64,000 nt of DNA from Helicobacter_J cappadocius (GTDB lineage: Bacteria > Campylobacterota > Campylobacteria > Campylobacterales > Helicobacteraceae): the NCBI RefSeq assembly GCF_030686155.1, contig NZ_JAUPEV010000001.1, positions 1-64,000 of the forward strand, written 5' to 3'. Made by a program: the position numbers and the translations under genes. The notes under the pieces are model-generated. The model ran no database searches. It had not been told where the DNA came from and saw only the letters and a list, made by a program, of their open reading frames with translations. Shown here piece after piece: positions 62,017 to 64,000 of the stretch (the first letter of the stretch is position 1; every line of letters begins with the position of its first letter).

Positions 62017-63316
62017 CCCAAAAAATACTTTGCAAATCATCGAATGGCAGAAATTTGACCAAGAGGATATAAAAAGTAAAATTGATGGTGAAAACATTGA
62101 AGCAAAAGCAGAGAGAATCTTCAATGAGCTTAGAGATTTTGCTTCCTATGAAAATAACCGTTTTTTTCTCGCAATAGATAAAAGAGGCAAAGCCCTCAGG
62201 GCTCAAAATTATGTTGGGCTTATCCAGACTAAAAGCGGCTTTTGTTTAGAGATTTTGCCCAAGATTTATGATGAGGATTTATCAAAAATAGAGTCAGAAA
62301 AAGTAAAAAAGCTTGAAACAACAAAAAACCTCCTTGTTGAAATGTTGAAAACACTCAAAAATTTTCCTGCCAAAACTTCCAATCTTTCAAATCTAAGCAC
62401 TTCAAAAACCTCGCTTTTGGAAATCTTTATTCAGATGTTTTTGAGCGAACTCACAGCACTTATAAAAAAAGGTATCAAGTCAAACTACCACTCTATAGAA
62501 AAAAATCGCTTTTATCTAAAAGGCAAACTTCTATTCTCGCAAAACATCAAGCACAATCTCGCCCATCAAGAGAGATTTTATACTCGTGCTGATGAATACA
62601 CTCCAGATATCCCGCAAAATCGGCTGATAAAAAGCACACTAGAGTTATTCTCAAAAATGCCCCTAAGCTTAAAAACTCAAGGTCTTTTGCGGGAATGCCG
62701 TTTTGTCTTTGATGATATGCCTATTAGCAAAAATATTGATAAGGATTTCAGCTCTTGTCATAGCGATAGATCACTCAAGCATTACGAAAATATTCTCCTT
62801 TGGTGTAAGGTGTTTTTGAAAAGAGAGAATTTCACTCCCTATGCTGGAAATAGTGAGGCTATGGCACTTTTGTTTGACATGAATCATCTTTTTGAATCTT
62901 ATATTGCCTATCATTTCAAGCGATATTCTCATGGATGGAATATTCGTATTCAGGACAGAGGAAAATATTTACTACAAAACAATCAAAAGAATTTTTGTGC
63001 CTTGTGTCCAGATATTGTAGCAACAAAAGGAGAAGCAGAAACTATTATTTTAGATACCAAATGGAAAAAGATAAGTAAGCAAACAGACATTTCAGCATCT
63101 GATGTCTATCAGATGTGGGCGTATGTGAGTAAATATAAAAGCAATAAAGTGATTCTAATTTATCCTAAAGTGGGCGATTTTCAAGGAGAAAAAGAATTTA
63201 CTTTCAAACCAGAAAATTCACAAAACATTTGTTTAGAGATTATTTTTGTTGATTTGCCTTTGGAAAACGAGAAAACCAAAATCGAAGAATTTTTTAAACG
63301 CTTTAAAAACACCTAA
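62000..63316 (+). CDS. mcrC: McrC-like endonuclease subunit
   Basis: 438 residues. The nuclease domain is at the end: LCPDIVATKGEAETIILDTKW, a PD-(D/E)XK set with Asp, Asp and Lys, followed by DVYQMWAYVSKYKSNKVILI. The N-terminal part carries the McrC pattern VGLIQTKSGFCLEILPKIY. Together with McrB it cuts DNA between two modified sites. Both genes look intact, so the system can be functional. It is the only complete type IV system in the window. Confidence 0.9.
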   Translation: MNNQISPKNTLQIIEWQKFDQEDIKSKIDGENIEAKAERIFNELRDFASYENNRFFLAIDKRGKALRAQNYVGLIQTKSGFCLEILPKIYDEDLSKIESEKVKKLETTKNLLVEMLKTLKNFPAKTSNLSNLSTSKTSLLEIFIQMFLSELTALIKKGIKSNYHSIEKNRFYLKGKLLFSQNIKHNLAHQERFYTRADEYTPDIPQNRLIKSTLELFSKMPLSLKTQGLLRECRFVFDDMPISKNIDKDFSSCHSDRSLKHYENILLWCKVFLKRENFTPYAGNSEAMALLFDMNHLFESYIAYHFKRYSHGWNIRIQDRGKYLLQNNQKNFCALCPDIVATKGEAETIILDTKWKKISKQTDISASDVYQMWAYVSKYKSNKVILIYPKVGDFQGEKEFTFKPENSQNICLEIIFVDLPLENEKTKIEEFFKRFKNT

Positions 63317-63371
63317 TATTAGGCAAAAACTCTAAAAAATTGAATAAATTTGCCATATCAATCAAATATGA

Positions 63372-63377
63372 TATAAT
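63372..63377 (+). promoter_or_regulatory. Probable promoter of the dus gene (-10 box)
   Basis: TATAAT in TATGATATAATC, 28 bases upstream of the ATG, with AGAAGG as ribosome site. Separates dus from mcrC. Confidence 0.6.
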
Positions 63378-63404
63378 CTTATACATAATGACAAGAAGGT
63401 AGTA

Positions 63405-64000
63405 ATGGTAAAGATAGATTTTCAAAATTTATTGATGTTAGCACCTTTGGCAGGTTACACGGACTTGCCCTTTCGATCTGTGGTGAAGAAATTTGGCGTG
63501 GATATCACAGTAAGTGAGATGATAAGCTCTCATGCCCTTGCATACTCGAGTGCAAAAACAAAGAAAATGATCGAAAAATCCCCCTTAGAAAATCCTTATT
63601 CTGTGCAATTAGCAGGATCAAAAGAAGAAATCCTCAAAGAAGCCGTGCAGGTTTTAAATGATGTGCAAGGAATCGATATCATTGATTTTAATTGTGGTTG
63701 TCCTGCTCCAAAAGTTGCCAATCATGGAAATGGGAGTGGATTATTAAAAGAACTCCCTCATCTAGTAAAAATGCTCAATATTATCAAAGATAATACCAAT
63801 AAACCCTATACAAGTGTGAAGGTTAGACTTGGATTTGATAAAAAAATCCCTTTAGAAATAGCAAACGCACTCATAGATGCCCCTGTAGATTTTATAGTTG
63901 TGCATGGTAGAACGCGTAGCGATGGCTATAAAAAAGACAAGATAGATTATGAGAGTATTGCTCAAATGAAGAAAATCTTAAAAGTCCCAGTCATTGCAAA
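63405..64000 (+). CDS. dus: tRNA-dihydrouridine synthase (partial, runs off the window)
   Basis: First 198 codons of an FMN-dependent enzyme that reduces uridines in tRNA. APLAGYTDLPFRSVVKKFG near residue 11 is the DusB-type start, then NPYSVQLAGSK, the catalytic loop DFNCGCPAPKVANHGNGSGL near 92 (with the active Cys in NCGCP), TSVKVRLGFD and VHGRTRSDGYK. The ATG has AGAAGG upstream. The 3' end is outside the window, so the family branch (DusB) is inferred from the first half only. Confidence 0.9.
   Translation, partial: MVKIDFQNLLMLAPLAGYTDLPFRSVVKKFGVDITVSEMISSHALAYSSAKTKKMIEKSPLENPYSVQLAGSKEEILKEAVQVLNDVQGIDIIDFNCGCPAPKVANHGNGSGLLKELPHLVKMLNIIKDNTNKPYTSVKVRLGFDKKIPLEIANALIDAPVDFIVVHGRTRSDGYKKDKIDYESIAQMKKILKVPVIA

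Noticed and set aside
63313..63324. Small palindrome after mcrC as terminator
   Set aside because: The CCTA/TAGG stem has four base pairs and no T-run on the plus strand.

Overview
The window reads as chromosomal DNA of a Helicobacter species (Campylobacterota). The base composition is AT-rich. Several blocks keep gene orders that I recall from H. pylori: an HP0268-like small protein, miaB, a DUF374 acyltransferase, three conserved proteins, then YkgJ, ferredoxin, ppx, waaC and waaM; a copP-copA-pssA-psd-like-ftsH-prmA-cheY run; and valS-fliW-murG. Hof-type outer membrane proteins and a DUF1104 protein fit the same genus. The strain is metabolically richer than H. pylori: leuA, hisA and metY are present, together with putA/putP. 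The species cannot be named from the sequence alone, and the H. pylori comparisons are from memory.

Layout. 154-13819 (minus strand): lipid A acyltransferase and heptosyltransferase, Ppx/GppA phosphatase, ferredoxin, a degenerate indole-glycerol-phosphate-synthase-like protein, a TPR protein, a YkgJ protein, two paralogous porins, a PilO/PilN/PilM-like trio, an acyltransferase, miaB and the HP0268-like gene. 14029-15165: nusA on plus. 15176-18688: phosphoesterase, MFS pump and MsbA. 18729-22707: copP, copA and leuA in one coupled operon, preceded by a small ORF with three consecutive Leu codons that looks like a leucine attenuator. 22877-28313: pssA, a Psd-like protein without its processing serine, ftsH, prmA, cheY and hisA.

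28468-35307 is an accessory stretch: an HsdM/HsdS-like fusion with divergent catalytic motifs in one operon with sugar N-acetyltransferase and dehydrogenase genes, a type II restriction-modification pair, ung, a DUF1104 protein and a broken dam remnant. 35383-42706 returns to metabolism and replication: FAH-family enzyme, lipase-like hydrolase, metY with two matching palindromes at its promoter, polA, thyX and a small HTH protein.

42845-46776 is the most unusual region: six tightly packed plus-strand genes. They encode two exported OB-fold-like proteins, a small coiled-coil protein, a superinfection-immunity-like membrane protein, a membrane protein with a HARE-type HTH, a TM2-like segment and a coiled coil, and a PD-(D/E)XK nuclease-like protein with a second HARE-type HTH and a DUF5655-like tail. 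This is a candidate undescribed defence or DNA-surveillance system. It is followed by an orphan pilT-like gene coupled to an amino acid permease, then putA, putP and a DMT transporter, valS, fliW and murG, a complete McrBC system and the start of a tRNA-dihydrouridine synthase gene that runs off the window.

I see no tRNA, rRNA, IS element or CRISPR array.
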